A stretch of DNA of 64,000 nucleotides. It comes from Candidatus Bathyarchaeota archaeon (GTDB lineage: Archaea > Thermoproteota > Bathyarchaeia > TCS64). Of this stretch, positions 16,003-24,498 are shown piece by piece. The DNA lies in the NCBI GenBank assembly GCA_026394265.1, contig JAPKYO010000028.1, forward strand, positions 1-64,000, in the 5' to 3' direction. Under the pieces are notes generated by a model, which did not search any database, was not told where the DNA came from, and worked only from the letters and a program-made list of their open reading frames with translations. The translations under genes and the position numbers were made by a program. Positions within the stretch are counted from its first letter, which is position 1; each line of letters opens with the position of its first letter.

Positions 16003-17208
16003 CTAGCCACTGATGTTTGTCTTGGGTGAATTGATATCTGTACTTCGATCTATCTTCCTCCATACATGCATGCTCTTATATGAGGATAATAAACCAATGG
16101 CAAGATATACTTGATGTAATAAGAAACTAATTACAAAACTAAAAAATGGCATATTATAGTGCACACCGATAACGGTCATTAAAATCATAGCTAAAAATAA
16201 GATATAAATTGGTGGATAATAAAGAATTGACGTTACTAAAAATAAGGGAATTGATAACAATATCATAATTGGCACAAAGGTCATCATGGCAAATCGTAAG
16301 GGGAATATTGTCCGACTAAAATCACCATATTTACTTGTGTTCAAGATTTCTCGATGATTTAGCGTCGATTGTATTAATCGTGTAGCTCTGCGGATTTTCT
16401 GTCGCCTCTGCTCTAGAATATTCTCGGAGATTGGCTCATAATACTCAACAGACGGCGCCCAAATGAACCTGAGACCCTTTTCGATTACTCCTAAGCTTAT
16501 GTTTCCATCACTTGAACCAAACGAGTTTGACATAGGCGTAAAGGCTGATTTTTGCATAAGCATACAACTGGTTGATCCGGGAAACGTTGAATATATCGAA
16601 CTCTCGGCGAGAAGCATAGAGTTAGACATGTTATTATAAGAAATGGAAGTCTTTGCGGTTGTTGTTAGGTTATGCTTAACAGGAATCATTTTTGCGGCCA
16701 CGCCGCCAACATCCTTTAAACCCACTAGTATTTTCACTAATTTCTTGAGTGAATCAGGGGGTACTATTGCATCAGCATCCGTTGTGAGAACATACTCGTC
16801 ATTTACTTGCTTCATAGCATTATTATAGGAGAAATTAACTCCACTACGGATCTCGTTGCTTAATACACACCCATCCAGGTTAAGATCTCTAATCGCCGAC
16901 TCAGCAACGTTTTTAGTAGCATCTTTTGAAGCGTCGTTAAGAAGAATAACCTTAATTTTTTCCCGGGGATAATTGAACTCCGATATATTCTTTATTTTCT
17001 CGTAAATTATTTCTTCTTCATTATATGCTGGAATCAATATAGTAACTCGGGGTAAATCCTCAGATTTTACATCAACATCTACGGCATCATTTAATGCTCT
17101 TACGTACTCATCCGTTTTTTTAGTCTTAAGAACTAACATAAAATATGAAAAATATATGAAAGCAGGAATCAGGATTAAAATAATTGTAGAAATTAAAAGG
17201 GGATACAT
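16003..17208 (-). CDS. Processive-type GT2 membrane glycosyltransferase
   Basis: 401 residues. A transmembrane helix at about 4-25 is followed by a cytosolic GT2 domain: TILIPAYNEEEII near residue 54, the donor-binding DAS region, DADAIVPPDSLKKLV near 145 (DxD), a GD/SSDGN acceptor segment near 227 and QRRQKIRRATRLI near 268. The last is in the position of the Q-x-x-R-W motif of cellulose/hyaluronan synthase-like enzymes, with Arg-Ala instead of Arg-Trp. Two or three helices follow (about 305-375). This architecture suits a polymerising or membrane-embedded transferase. It is downstream of galU and ugd on the same strand (10 bp from galU), so a UDP-glucose or UDP-glucuronate donor is a reasonable inference. 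Confidence 0.88.
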   Translation of the reverse strand: MYPLLISTIILILIPAFIYFSYFMLVLKTKKTDEYVRALNDAVDVDVKSEDLPRVTILIPAYNEEEIIYEKIKNISEFNYPREKIKVILLNDASKDATKNVAESAIRDLNLDGCVLSNEIRSGVNFSYNNAMKQVNDEYVLTTDADAIVPPDSLKKLVKILVGLKDVGGVAAKMIPVKHNLTTTAKTSISYNNMSNSMLLAESSIYSTFPGSTSCMLMQKSAFTPMSNSFGSSDGNISLGVIEKGLRFIWAPSVEYYEPISENILEQRRQKIRRATRLIQSTLNHREILNTSKYGDFSRTIFPLRFAMMTFVPIMILLSIPLFLVTSILYYPPIYILFLAMILMTVIGVHYNMPFFSFVISFLLHQVYLAIGLLSSYKSMHVWRKIDRSTDINSPKTNISG

Positions 17209-17218
17209 GAATATTACA

Positions 17219-18070
17219 CTAGTCTCTTTGTTTGATCTCTGTTAAAAAGGCCTTTTTATATGATCCGGGATCACCAATATCTATTCTACTCTCTTTTTCG
17301 CCTACTTCCAATGCGAGAACCTCCTCCCCCTGATCCAACAGCATCTGAATAGCGTCAGTTAACTGCTTTTCATTATTAAAACCGGGTTTAAGATCTTGAA
17401 TAGCACGATAAACCTTCGAGTTGAAGATATAAATCGCAATTATTGCTAAATTTGATACAGGTTTTGAAGGTTTCTCTACAACCTTAGTCACATTAAAAAC
17501 ACCATTACCCAGCTCGTTTCCGATGACAACACCATATTTTGAAGGGTCTTTTACTCGTTCAACATAAAAAATTGCATCACATTTTTGCTCAGTAAAAGTC
17601 TTCGATAGTTTTCGGATATAGTTTCCATCGGATAGTATCAAGTCATCGCCTGCGTGCACTAGGAACTCATCCGATCCTGAAAAAAACTGTCCATAATTCA
17701 CTGCATCAGCAAGGCCAGCGGGTTTTGGCTGATTCCTAAAAACTATAGTACACTCATTGATCTTCTTATAAAATTGGTTTAACACATCGAATTGATTGGT
17801 CTTATTCTTAGACTTCAGATAGTCAAGAAAGCCTTCATCTAAGGTGAAGTGATCTTCAATTATTCTTTTGCCCCTTCCAACGATGAAGCAAATTTCCCTA
17901 ATATCGGCTTCGTAAATTTGTTCGAAAACTAACTGAAGAAATGGTTTGAGTTGTAGATCTCCGGCTAGACTTCTAGTAAGTACCGGCAACATCTCCTTCG
18001 GCTGCTCCTTTGTTGCCGGTAAGAGCCTGGTTCCTAGACCAGCTGCGGGAATAATTGCCTTTCGTATCAT
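17219..18070 (-). CDS. galU: UTP-glucose-1-phosphate uridylyltransferase
   Basis: 283 residues with the nucleotidyltransferase signature IIPAAGLGTRLLPATKEQPK at the N-terminus, FIVGRGKRIIEDHF, a GDDLI metal-binding segment near residue 141, VVEKPSKPVSNLAI near 192 and a closing RIDIGDPGSYKKAF. All are typical of GalU rather than RmlA. It makes UDP-glucose from UTP and glucose-1-phosphate in the cytosol. It overlaps the upstream ugd gene by four bases (ATGA-type junction), so the two are translated together and feed UDP-glucose to UDP-glucuronate. Confidence 0.95.
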   Translation of the reverse strand: MIRKAIIPAAGLGTRLLPATKEQPKEMLPVLTRSLAGDLQLKPFLQLVFEQIYEADIREICFIVGRGKRIIEDHFTLDEGFLDYLKSKNKTNQFDVLNQFYKKINECTIVFRNQPKPAGLADAVNYGQFFSGSDEFLVHAGDDLILSDGNYIRKLSKTFTEQKCDAIFYVERVKDPSKYGVVIGNELGNGVFNVTKVVEKPSKPVSNLAIIAIYIFNSKVYRAIQDLKPGFNNEKQLTDAIQMLLDQGEEVLALEVGEKESRIDIGDPGSYKKAFLTEIKQRD

Positions 18071-19413
18071 TTTACCGCATCCCTTGATTGTCCCAGACCA
18101 ATAGCTCTCAGTTCTATTTTATGCTCGAAGCTCTTGAGATCGTAAATTCTTCGCCCATCTATCAAGACAGGCGTATTCATCCGCTTAAGGAAATCATCGG
18201 GAGTAAGTAGTTTAAACTCATCCCATTCAGTAACTAACATGCAACATTCTGACCTTTCAAGACACTCAAAAGCAGTCTTACAATAAGTCAGCTTATCGCC
18301 AAAGATTCTCTGAACATTCTCCATTGCCACAGGGTCGTAAACACTTACGCGCGCATTCAGTTCTAAAAGCGACTTAATGATGGATAGCGAAGGGGCGTTT
18401 CGAATATCATCTGTTTTCGGCTTAAAAGATAATCCAAGGAGAGATACACATTTACCATTTAACCCCCCTACGGCTTCCTCTGCTAACTTTACCATGTGTC
18501 TGGGCCGCTCATCATTAATTGTGATAGCATCCCTGACGAGCATTAAATCGCATCCGAGTTTCTTTGAAGTAGAAACGAGTGCGCGGGTGTCCTTGGGTAA
18601 ACAGCTTCCACCCCATCCAACACCGGCGCTAAGAAACTGAGAGCCTATTCTCTTATCGTATCCAATCCCCTTCATAACATGAGTAACGTCTGCACCAGGT
18701 ATTTGCTCGCATAAGTTAGCGATCATGTTTGCGAAGCTTACTTTCGTTGCCAGGAAAGCATTATTAGTGTACTTGATTAACTCAGCATTTTCCAAATTTT
18801 CTCTTAAAATTGGAGGCAGCTTTTCACCATAAAACTCTCTGAATAGTTGCTCTAAATTGTCACCCGACTTTTTATCGGCTTCGCCAATAATTATCCGGTC
18901 TGGGTTTAACATATCTTCAACAGCCGATCCCTCGCGGAGAAACTCGGGATTCATACAGAGCCCAAAGTCTACACCTAGGCGTTTAGATCCCCGTTCAAGT
19001 ATCGATTTGACGATTTGGCTCGTCGTGCCGGGAGGAACAGTGCTCTTAACCACAACCAGATGCCAACTGCTTTTCATCTCTAAAGACTCAGCGATCATCG
19101 ATGCAGCACTTTCCACATAACCAAGGTTCGAACTGCCACTAGCATCGGTTGGAGTATCAACGCAGATGAATGTGACGTTGCTCCCCAACACTGCATCCAC
19201 ATAGCTTGAAGTTGTTTGGAAAGCCCCTTTTTTAATTACTTTATCCAAGATATCATCGAGGCGCGGTTCAAAGAAGGGTGCTTTTCCAAGTTTTACTTCC
19301 TCAATTTTCTTGGCATTAGTATCGAATCCAAGCACATCGCACTTGGTTGCTAAACAAGACGCGGATGTAAGGCCCACATAGCCAAGCCCAAAGATAGATA
19401 TACGATCAATCAA
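18067..19413 (-). CDS. ugd: UDP-glucose 6-dehydrogenase
   Basis: 448 residues of the UDP-glucose/GDP-mannose dehydrogenase family. The NAD-binding start is FGLGYVGLTSASCLA, then STVPPGTT near residue 115, MNPEFLREGSAV near 146, and a catalytic GVGWGGSCLPKDTRAL with the active Cys near residue 261. The UDP-binding C-terminal domain has LGLSFKPKTDDIRNAPS. It oxidises UDP-glucose to UDP-glucuronate with two NAD+. GDP-mannose as substrate is possible, but the adjacent galU argues for UDP-glucose. The single GCGCGC at 18349 is ordinary coding sequence here. Confidence 0.94.
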   Translation of the reverse strand: MIDRISIFGLGYVGLTSASCLATKCDVLGFDTNAKKIEEVKLGKAPFFEPRLDDILDKVIKKGAFQTTSSYVDAVLGSNVTFICVDTPTDASGSSNLGYVESAASMIAESLEMKSSWHLVVVKSTVPPGTTSQIVKSILERGSKRLGVDFGLCMNPEFLREGSAVEDMLNPDRIIIGEADKKSGDNLEQLFREFYGEKLPPILRENLENAELIKYTNNAFLATKVSFANMIANLCEQIPGADVTHVMKGIGYDKRIGSQFLSAGVGWGGSCLPKDTRALVSTSKKLGCDLMLVRDAITINDERPRHMVKLAEEAVGGLNGKCVSLLGLSFKPKTDDIRNAPSLSIIKSLLELNARVSVYDPVAMENVQRIFGDKLTYCKTAFECLERSECCMLVTEWDEFKLLTPDDFLKRMNTPVLIDGRRIYDLKSFEHKIELRAIGLGQSRDAVK

Positions 19414-19466
19414 AGAGGACGCCGGACCATTTTGATTTAGGGTGTTTATATTTTAAGACTGTTATG

Positions 19467-20384
19467 TTAATCCCTAATAAACGGGGGGAGTACATCTCCC
19501 ACTATTCTCGCATAGAGCCTTAAGAGACCTATTTCAAGTCCCCAAACATACTCAGTAGGTATCAAGCCGCTCTTAGGGAACAGTTTCTGGAAAGTATTGA
19601 TTTGCTCGCCGACGGTTCTGATTTGCCTATGATCCCCAATCTTCTCTGTTTCAGCTATTCTTAAGAAGTCTAAACTCGAGGGATTAAAACCCATTATTTG
19701 GGAAGCTATCCAGTCAGTCGAGAATGGATCTCGACTCGCCATTAAAAGATTAAGCTTTACAGGATATTTTCCTAATCCTACTAACCCATCGACAAGAGTA
19801 ATTTGGGGCTTAAGTAACTTGTTGATTCCAACCACTGCCTCGTTCAGGTAGGGATGATAGATAACCTTCCGAGGAGTTGCTATGCAACCAAATATGTTTT
19901 TCATAGCACAGGTAATTCGAGTAATCTGCATTATCTTGAGCTTGGGGACATTTATGAAAAGATCAGTCTCATGCAGCAACTTTGGTACTTTAAACTCCAT
20001 TTCTCGACGGTTTACAGTAGTTTTTTCCTGTACACAGGGACCATCGGAGAGATTATACAGCCCAACACCCTTGTCTTTGGCTAATTTTTCGTATCCGAGT
20101 ATTTTGAAGGCAAGTTTGGTCCGCATTGCACTGCCGTCAGCCTCAGCAATGGTTATATCTAAATGTTCTCCATATTTTTCTCTCACCCAATCTATAAGAG
20201 CGGAGACGATAACGGGATCTGTCGTATATCCCGTTGAAGCATTCCAGTAATAACATAAGTTGGGTTTTATTACCACATTTTTTACAGAGTGACTATTTAT
20301 ATCAATTTGGCTAAGGGCCTCAAATACCCCTCTTTTAACTTCGTTATTGGCTTGACACCGTACAAGACTAACTTTTTCGCTCAT
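19467..20384 (-). CDS. DUF362 domain protein (island copy)
   Basis: 305 residues with the DUF362 pattern: VVIKPNLCYYWNASTGYTTD near residue 38, AEADGSAMRTKLAFKILGYE near 98, an FINVPKLKIMQITRITCAMK stretch near 150, and VDGLVGLGKYPVK with DPFSTDWIASQIMGFNP near 205-235. No 4Fe-4S ferredoxin motif is attached, unlike longer members. The function of DUF362 is not known. Two other copies (30479 and 61059) lie in the window. It overlaps the oxidoreductase gene upstream by four bases, indicating one transcript. Confidence 0.88.
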   Translation of the reverse strand: MSEKVSLVRCQANNEVKRGVFEALSQIDINSHSVKNVVIKPNLCYYWNASTGYTTDPVIVSALIDWVREKYGEHLDITIAEADGSAMRTKLAFKILGYEKLAKDKGVGLYNLSDGPCVQEKTTVNRREMEFKVPKLLHETDLFINVPKLKIMQITRITCAMKNIFGCIATPRKVIYHPYLNEAVVGINKLLKPQITLVDGLVGLGKYPVKLNLLMASRDPFSTDWIASQIMGFNPSSLDFLRIAETEKIGDHRQIRTVGEQINTFQKLFPKSGLIPTEYVWGLEIGLLRLYARIVGDVLPPFIRD

Positions 20385-21463
20385 TTTATCATACCATCTA
20401 GATTATCTGGAGAATTTTCAATATCCTTCTTTTTAGAGTAAGTATAGGCGTCATCGATGATTTCCATCGTCTTAAGTCCATCTAATGCGGTCACCGAAGG
20501 GTCACGGTCTTCTCTTATACTTTTAATAAAATCACTCAACTCTTTGAACTGGGATTCGTAGTAATATGTGTAAGAAAGGGGATGAATCGGCCTTCCAGTA
20601 ATTCTCCGAGAAAAGTTCTTGATCCCTTCTTTCATCGCGTGGAAGTATAAGTTCCTAGGCAGAACCTCTTCGGTTGATATAAAATCGGCATTTCCATGGA
20701 GTATCATCCTAAAATTAAACCGAGGGAAAATTGATTTTTCAAACCAACCAACATTTATAACACCACTTGTTTGCTTGTCATTGGTCTCAAGAACCAAGGT
20801 AGCTTTGTCTTCAACAGGTAAACCGTTGATATTCTCAACGAAAGAAAACTTCACTCTTGATTCCCCGGCGAAGTATCGAAATAGGTCAATGAGATGGTAG
20901 CCTAAATCTATTAGTGCGCCTCCACCCGACCTAGAAGGGTCGAACCACCATTCTGGTACAGGTGATGGAACCAATCCATGACTTAAGGGCCCGTTCTGAA
21001 TCGATTCAAGAGTGACTAATTCAAGGCCGCCTATTCTTCCTGAATCGGCAACTTGCTTCATTTTCTCGATTGCGGGGAGGAACCTCATGGAATGTCCCGG
21101 CATCACTGTTTTGCCGCTCTTTTCGACAAGGCGCATTATATCTCTGCATTCAGCAGCATTGACCGCAAGTGGCTTTTCGATAAAAACATTGAGGCCAGCT
21201 TCTAATGCAGTATTAATGCTTTCGAAGTGTAAGAAATTGGGGAGAGAAATAATTACTGCATCGAGTTGTGAAGAATGGTTAAGAATTAAGTCTTTATAAT
21301 CTTCGTATGCATTTTGATATCCATATTTTTTAACTTTATTTAAGATGTTCTTTGATTTATCCGATATTGCCACAATTTTTACGTCTTTCATATGGGTACA
21401 ATTCATCAAGTGTAAATTACCCATGTTACCTAAACCTATGACACCAACGTTAATTTTCTTCAT
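20381..21463 (-). CDS. Gfo/Idh/MocA-family sugar oxidoreductase
   Basis: 360 residues. The N-terminal Rossmann fold GVIGLGNMGNLHLMNCTHM is followed by the family signature EKPLAVNAAECRDIM near residue 95. The C-terminal alpha/beta domain includes GGGALIDLGYHLIDLFRYFA near residue 180, in which the His of the DxxxH motif is the usual catalytic residue. It probably acts on a nucleotide sugar or free sugar, for example at the 3-position of UDP-GlcA-type substrates (inferred from the neighbouring ugd). It overlaps the DUF362 gene by four bases. Confidence 0.92.
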   Translation of the reverse strand: MKKINVGVIGLGNMGNLHLMNCTHMKDVKIVAISDKSKNILNKVKKYGYQNAYEDYKDLILNHSSQLDAVIISLPNFLHFESINTALEAGLNVFIEKPLAVNAAECRDIMRLVEKSGKTVMPGHSMRFLPAIEKMKQVADSGRIGGLELVTLESIQNGPLSHGLVPSPVPEWWFDPSRSGGGALIDLGYHLIDLFRYFAGESRVKFSFVENINGLPVEDKATLVLETNDKQTSGVINVGWFEKSIFPRFNFRMILHGNADFISTEEVLPRNLYFHAMKEGIKNFSRRITGRPIHPLSYTYYYESQFKELSDFIKSIREDRDPSVTALDGLKTMEIIDDAYTYSKKKDIENSPDNLDGMIK

Positions 21464-21504
21464 TATGCATCAGTTCTTTAATTAAAGAATTATATTTTGG
21501 AGTT

Positions 21505-22749
21505 CTATGGGATGTAGTTAGATTTCTCCGAGGTAAATTGGCCCTGAATATCCGAGTTTGATAAAGCACTCGGGTAAATCCTAACCTCATCGATTGCTCC
21601 ATAGTACCAATTTCCAGATGGTATAGAACCTACTCCCGTAGCGCCAAGGAATAAAGAGTCATCAATCTTCGTAATTATACCTGGCGCAGTTACATCGCTC
21701 TTCAGAACCCCATCAACGTACACTAAAAGTTTACTTCCATCATATGTAACCGCGAAGTGGTGCCAGTTTTCATCCAAGGCTCCTATCGAGGAATTGGATG
21801 TGATTCCCGAAATAGTCGACCTTACATAGTAATTGCGAGTGTTCGGAGCAATATATACAGTTAAACTTTGATTACCAAAGAGCCCGATCGTGTGCATTTC
21901 ATTCTGGGTTGCTCCGGTTTGCCTGCCCCAATAAGTAACAGTGAGTTGCGAATTGGAGACTTTGGATAATGATGCCCTATTAATGTAGGTATTCACTCCA
22001 TTAAAGTAGTAACAACCTCCATTTCCGTTAAGCCAAACGAGGTATCCATGTGTAAATGCATCATTATTGTTACCTGACGCATCTACCGTCGAGTTTGACA
22101 TATTAATGAAGGGTAAATATAGACTTAGAGGGACAGAAGGATAAGTGGGGGAGAACGCCCTAAACCACATATAAACAGAGGCGGAGCCACTGTCACTTGA
22201 TTTCCATTCAAAACTATACTGATTCGTAACGGAATTATATACCCATAACTCCAAAATGAGGCTATATCGAGCATCCGTGGAGGGGACTGAAACATCGTAT
22301 TTTATCCCATTTACCGTCAGGCTTTTTAGAATTTGAGTAGTATTTTTCTTTTCAATATTGCCTATTCCCCAAACTATAGGAAACGAAATGGATTTTTTAG
22401 CACTAAGATTCACGGGCAATTCAAGAATCGATGCCGAAGGACTTGGAATGTGATTAAAATCATTAGGCAAACTCATCGTAGAGTTCTGAAGTTTAACTTT
22501 AATTAATGCCTGTTTATCGACTTTAAAATTATTTCCAACATATAGTGTCCAACTCACAGTCGTACCACTATTTACTACAGAAGAATTTGTCACGAAGTAG
22601 TGGGATGCTTTACCGTCTTTCCCTAGCAGACCTAATTCCAAATAATCCTCATTTTTCCCGGGTAAAGATAAGTTGAGAACGTATATTGAGAGAGCAAGTG
22701 CTATAATTAGGCTGATTAAATATACATATGTTTTATAATTTTTAACCAT
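21505..22749 (-). CDS. Membrane-anchored extracellular protein with DUF1616-like and LamG-like domains
   Basis: 414 residues. An N-terminal transmembrane anchor (about 7-29) is followed by a beta-rich domain with YLELGLLGKDGKASHYFV and QNSTMSLPNDFNHIPSPSAS, a layout shared with the extracytoplasmic part of DUF1616 proteins. A laminin-G-like concanavalin domain begins near residue 205: YFNGVNTYINR, WGRQTG, WHHFAVTYDGSKLLVYVDGV and GAIDEVRIYPSALSNSDI. This LamG set usually binds carbohydrate. It is probably a surface protein interacting with the glycan made by the island. Confidence 0.85.
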   Translation of the reverse strand: MVKNYKTYVYLISLIIALALSIYVLNLSLPGKNEDYLELGLLGKDGKASHYFVTNSSVVNSGTTVSWTLYVGNNFKVDKQALIKVKLQNSTMSLPNDFNHIPSPSASILELPVNLSAKKSISFPIVWGIGNIEKKNTTQILKSLTVNGIKYDVSVPSTDARYSLILELWVYNSVTNQYSFEWKSSDSGSASVYMWFRAFSPTYPSVPLSLYLPFINMSNSTVDASGNNNDAFTHGYLVWLNGNGGCYYFNGVNTYINRASLSKVSNSQLTVTYWGRQTGATQNEMHTIGLFGNQSLTVYIAPNTRNYYVRSTISGITSNSSIGALDENWHHFAVTYDGSKLLVYVDGVLKSDVTAPGIITKIDDSLFLGATGVGSIPSGNWYYGAIDEVRIYPSALSNSDIQGQFTSEKSNYIP

Positions 22750-22790
22750 ATATTAACCTCTTACTGAATGCAACTACGCAGTAAAGTTCT

Positions 22791-23753
22791 TTATCTTTTA
22801 TATAATTTGCGTCGGATATTGGATAAAGTATGGAGTATGAGAGCAGTTGCTCCAAGGAATATTCCCGTTGGGAAAAAAATTAAAGATAGTAGCATATTAA
22901 TGCCACTGTATCGAGAATCTTGAAAAATACCCATAAATTGTAAAATGGTACTTATTGCACCTATGGTAAACACAATACAAGACAGTGTGCCTAAATAGAG
23001 GAGGGGATGTTCTTCGATGGTAAGGCGCAGGATAGTACCGATTATTTCTGAACCTTGAATAATTGGATTCTTTTTCGATGCCTTATATATTCCACTATAT
23101 CTAATCTCCACCGGTATTTCCTTGACCTTCAAGTTATATTTATGGGCCAAGGAGACTTGCTCAAGTTCAACCCCGAAATCGTCAGATTTTCCTTGAATAA
23201 AAATTTCCAGAGCCTCACGTGTAAATGCTCTTAACCCACTTTGTACATCTTTTATGCTACCACCAAGGTTCCTATTAAGTAAGAATAAACCAAAACGTCT
23301 GTAGAGGGGTGCGTCTGACTTTCCACCCTTAACATATCTCGAACCTACTACCATATCGGCTTCTCCCTTTAAGATTGGTTCAACCAGATTGGGTATATAG
23401 ACCGGATTATGTTGACCATCTGCATCGAGAGTTATAACGACGTTTGCATTCAGTTTAAGAGCGAAAGTGAACATGTCACGGAGTGCTGCTCCCTTCCCCT
23501 CATTTCGTTCATGACGGATAACATATGCGCCAAGGGCCTCAGCGATCTCGGCGGTGTAATCAACAGAACCATCATCACATACAATCACTAAATCAACATA
23601 TTTTTGTGCTTGAAGAATTATTTTTCCAATACTCATTTCCTCATCTAAAGCAGGAATACACGCGAAAATGACTGGCTTTTTATTCGATTTATATAAAGGG
23701 TACTCATTGACTTGATTAATGTTATTTATATATTGATCATTATTTTTATCCAT
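22791..23753 (-). CDS. GT2 polyprenyl-phosphate sugar synthase-like glycosyltransferase
   Basis: 320 residues. The GT2 domain starts FACIPALDEEMSIGKII near residue 30, has VCDDGSVDYTAEIAEALGAY and ITLDADGQHNPVYIPNLVEP (the DAD metal motif) near residue 110, and VGSRYVKGGKSDAPLYRR. Two C-terminal transmembrane helices follow (about 255-277 and 285-310). This is the architecture of dolichol-phosphate mannose or glucose synthases (DPM1/GtrB class), which load a sugar onto a lipid phosphate. It overlaps the upstream small gene by eight bases. Confidence 0.92.
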   Translation of the reverse strand: MDKNNDQYINNINQVNEYPLYKSNKKPVIFACIPALDEEMSIGKIILQAQKYVDLVIVCDDGSVDYTAEIAEALGAYVIRHERNEGKGAALRDMFTFALKLNANVVITLDADGQHNPVYIPNLVEPILKGEADMVVGSRYVKGGKSDAPLYRRFGLFLLNRNLGGSIKDVQSGLRAFTREALEIFIQGKSDDFGVELEQVSLAHKYNLKVKEIPVEIRYSGIYKASKKNPIIQGSEIIGTILRLTIEEHPLLYLGTLSCIVFTIGAISTILQFMGIFQDSRYSGINMLLSLIFFPTGIFLGATALILHTLSNIRRKLYKR

Positions 23754-24129
23754 TACAAATACCCTCCCGTTTAATTTTCCACTGAGAAGGTTGATAATAA
23801 TCCAAAAAAATTAGATAGTTTATGAATTGAAGATTACTTACTAGTCTATTAGAATCTTTATAACCAAAAGCGAATCCTTGTTGTTGAATGGTTTTAGCTC
23901 TTTCTCTCCCATAGCGTTCTACTTGTTTTATGAAATGACTTTTAGATGCTTCTCTAAGTTTCACTATGATTTGTAGTATTTGCGTGTTGAGAAGTGTGCT
24001 CTTTACATTTTCTATAATTTTTGCTGCTAATGAAAAGATTCCTCGTTCAATGGTATCCAGATGGCTATACCAAAGCTTCTTACGAAGAGCTTTGTGTTTG
24101 ACGCCAGCGAGGAAACTTTTCGTGAACAT
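23746..24129 (-). CDS. Small conserved-looking protein of unknown function
   Basis: 127 residues, rich in Lys/Arg, without transmembrane segments. It appears all-alpha, with LERGIFSLAAKI-type amphipathic helices (SHLDTIERGIFSLAAKIIEN near residue 22) and a C-terminal YLIFLDYYQPSQW. I recall short archaeal proteins of this layout but know no function. It overlaps the downstream GT2 gene by eight bases, so it is probably co-expressed. It is the last island gene before the tRNA. About 210 bp of AT-rich, featureless DNA separate it from the tRNA 3' end. Confidence 0.6.
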   Translation of the reverse strand: MFTKSFLAGVKHKALRKKLWYSHLDTIERGIFSLAAKIIENVKSTLLNTQILQIIVKLREASKSHFIKQVERYGRERAKTIQQQGFAFGYKDSNRLVSNLQFINYLIFLDYYQPSQWKIKREGICNG

Positions 24130-24342
24130 AGGGGGAGAAAGCCACCATCAAATAAGAATATACTCTGTAAGGTATCTCTATTCTCGTCTGTTATATATTA
24201 TTCGTTAATGTAGTTCTAACCATTAATTAGTACTATTATTATTAACTTATACGTTAAAAAAAATTTTACCACATTTTCATGAGTTATTGGCATTAATTCT
24301 AACAATGAATTAAATGATTGTATATTAAAGCAATTAAAATGG

Positions 24343-24449
24343 TGCCGGGAATGGGAATTGAACCCATGGTCTCTATCCGGCTAAGGCACTGGTGCCTATA
24401 ACCTCTGGATCATGAGTCCAGCGCATTAGCCAAGCTATGCTACCCCGGC
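24343..24449 (-). tRNA. tRNA-Met(CAT), elongator type, with an insertion in the variable region
   Basis: Acceptor stem GCCGGGG pairs with TCCCGGC, discriminator A at 24343, followed by CC. The anticodon arm CTGGA-CTCATGA-TCCAG gives anticodon CAT at 24412-24414 with no canonical intron at 37/38. The T arm ATGGG-TTCAATT-CCCAT is intact. About 37 bases lie between the anticodon and T stems instead of about 5. Removing roughly 24371-24402 leaves AGG..ACC, a normal variable loop. The insert can form a hairpin (AGGCA-CCAG-TGCCT). This is best explained as a non-canonical archaeal tRNA intron. Stem sequences fit elongator Met rather than initiator or Ile2. The gene marks the base-composition boundary. 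Confidence 0.9.
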
Positions 24450-24498
24450 CCTTCTGTCCCATACACGCTTCCCTAATTTAAATCATGATGCCCGGGGC

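Noticed and set aside
18349..18354. GCGCGC in ugd
   Set aside because: Normal codons of a complete gene (LNARVSV). No break.
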